Shown here piece by piece: positions 21,584 to 21,607 of a DNA stretch of 21,607 nt. Both the position numbers and the translations under genes were made by a program. Each line of letters begins with the position of its first letter. Within the stretch, counting starts at the first letter, position 1. Source of the DNA: JALRBM01 sp964615445 (GTDB taxonomy: Bacteria > Patescibacteriota > Saccharimonadia > Saccharimonadales > Saccharimonadaceae); contig CAZTOK010000024.1 in the NCBI GenBank assembly GCA_964615445.1, forward strand, positions 1-21,607, in the 5' to 3' direction. The notes beneath the pieces are model-generated. The model was not told the origin of the DNA and searched no databases. It saw only the letters and a list, made by a program, of their open reading frames with translations.

Positions 21584-21607
21584 GACCAAAACGGAACAAA
21601 AATAAAT
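21526..21607 (+). CDS. Possible start of a protein gene running off the window
   Basis: GTG 21526 opens a frame with no stop to the window end (27 codons, ending in a basic RPKRNKNK stretch). AAAAAGGTGA lies about 7 bases upstream as a possible ribosome binding site. ATG 21553 in the same frame is an alternative. The frame lies inside the structured segment, so either the RNA fold or this frame may be spurious. Confidence 0.2.
   Translation, partial: MHRQNSVLTMQKLATVVSSRPKRNKNK

Noticed and set aside
1..21607. CRISPR array
   Set aside because: No series of short regular repeats is seen; the only notable direct repeats are the two 106-bp copies, a 9-bp pair near 21426 and small operator half-sites.

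Overview
The window looks like the tRNA-proximal part of an integrative mobile element loaded with anti-phage genes. It lies against a tRNA-Trp gene (minus strand, right end), and a large serine recombinase runs into the 3' end of that tRNA. The host is probably a member of the Patescibacteria (candidate phyla radiation), possibly Saccharibacteria. I base this on the style of the large VirD4-like ATPase, the compact overlapping genes and the frequent leaderless or extended -10 promoters. This is an inference; no ribosomal marker gene is present. TAA, TAG and TGA all end good genes, so the standard code fits.

Layout. 1-712: the end of an unknown gene, then a membrane-anchored Mrr-like nuclease. 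713-2487: a structured, repeat-bearing stretch (two identical 106-bp direct repeats 276 bp apart) directly upstream of a stand-alone reverse transcriptase. 2471-6840 (minus): a zinc-ribbon protein of unknown function, a PstI/BsuBI-type restriction endonuclease with its adenine methyltransferase, a RadC-type JAB protein and an unknown 147-aa protein. 6841-6971: a divergent regulatory region with two inverted repeats. 6972-14041 (plus): an XRE regulator, a VirD4/TraG-like ATPase and a 1334-aa Avs-like STAND NTPase. 14051-16448 (minus): a HEPN-like protein gene overlapping a PD-(D/E)XK nuclease gene; the nuclease is split by one in-frame TAG directly after its ECKT motif. 16733-19659: accessory genes of mobile elements (DUF3768, DUF7249-like, replication-relaxation, DUF6602 nuclease, XRE regulator, 54-aa protein). 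19713-21293: the serine recombinase. 21282-21357: tRNA-Trp. 21358-21607: flanking DNA, probably host chromosome, with a promoter and a structured segment.

How it fits together. The recombinase, XRE repressor, replication-relaxation protein and VirD4-like ATPase would integrate, maintain and move the element. The cargo is a stack of probable defence functions: restriction-modification, a reverse transcriptase system, a STAND NTPase, a HEPN plus nuclease pair and two further nuclease-like proteins. The best candidate for an undescribed system is the reverse transcriptase locus. The direct repeats enclose a 276-nt period, exactly 92 codons, and one reading frame stays open through the whole period and on into the second copy. 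If the enzyme copied this segment repeatedly, as the DRT2 family does with its own non-coding RNA, the product would be an endless open reading frame. This is a hypothesis; the sequence shows only the repeats, the open frame, the hairpins and the neighbouring enzyme.
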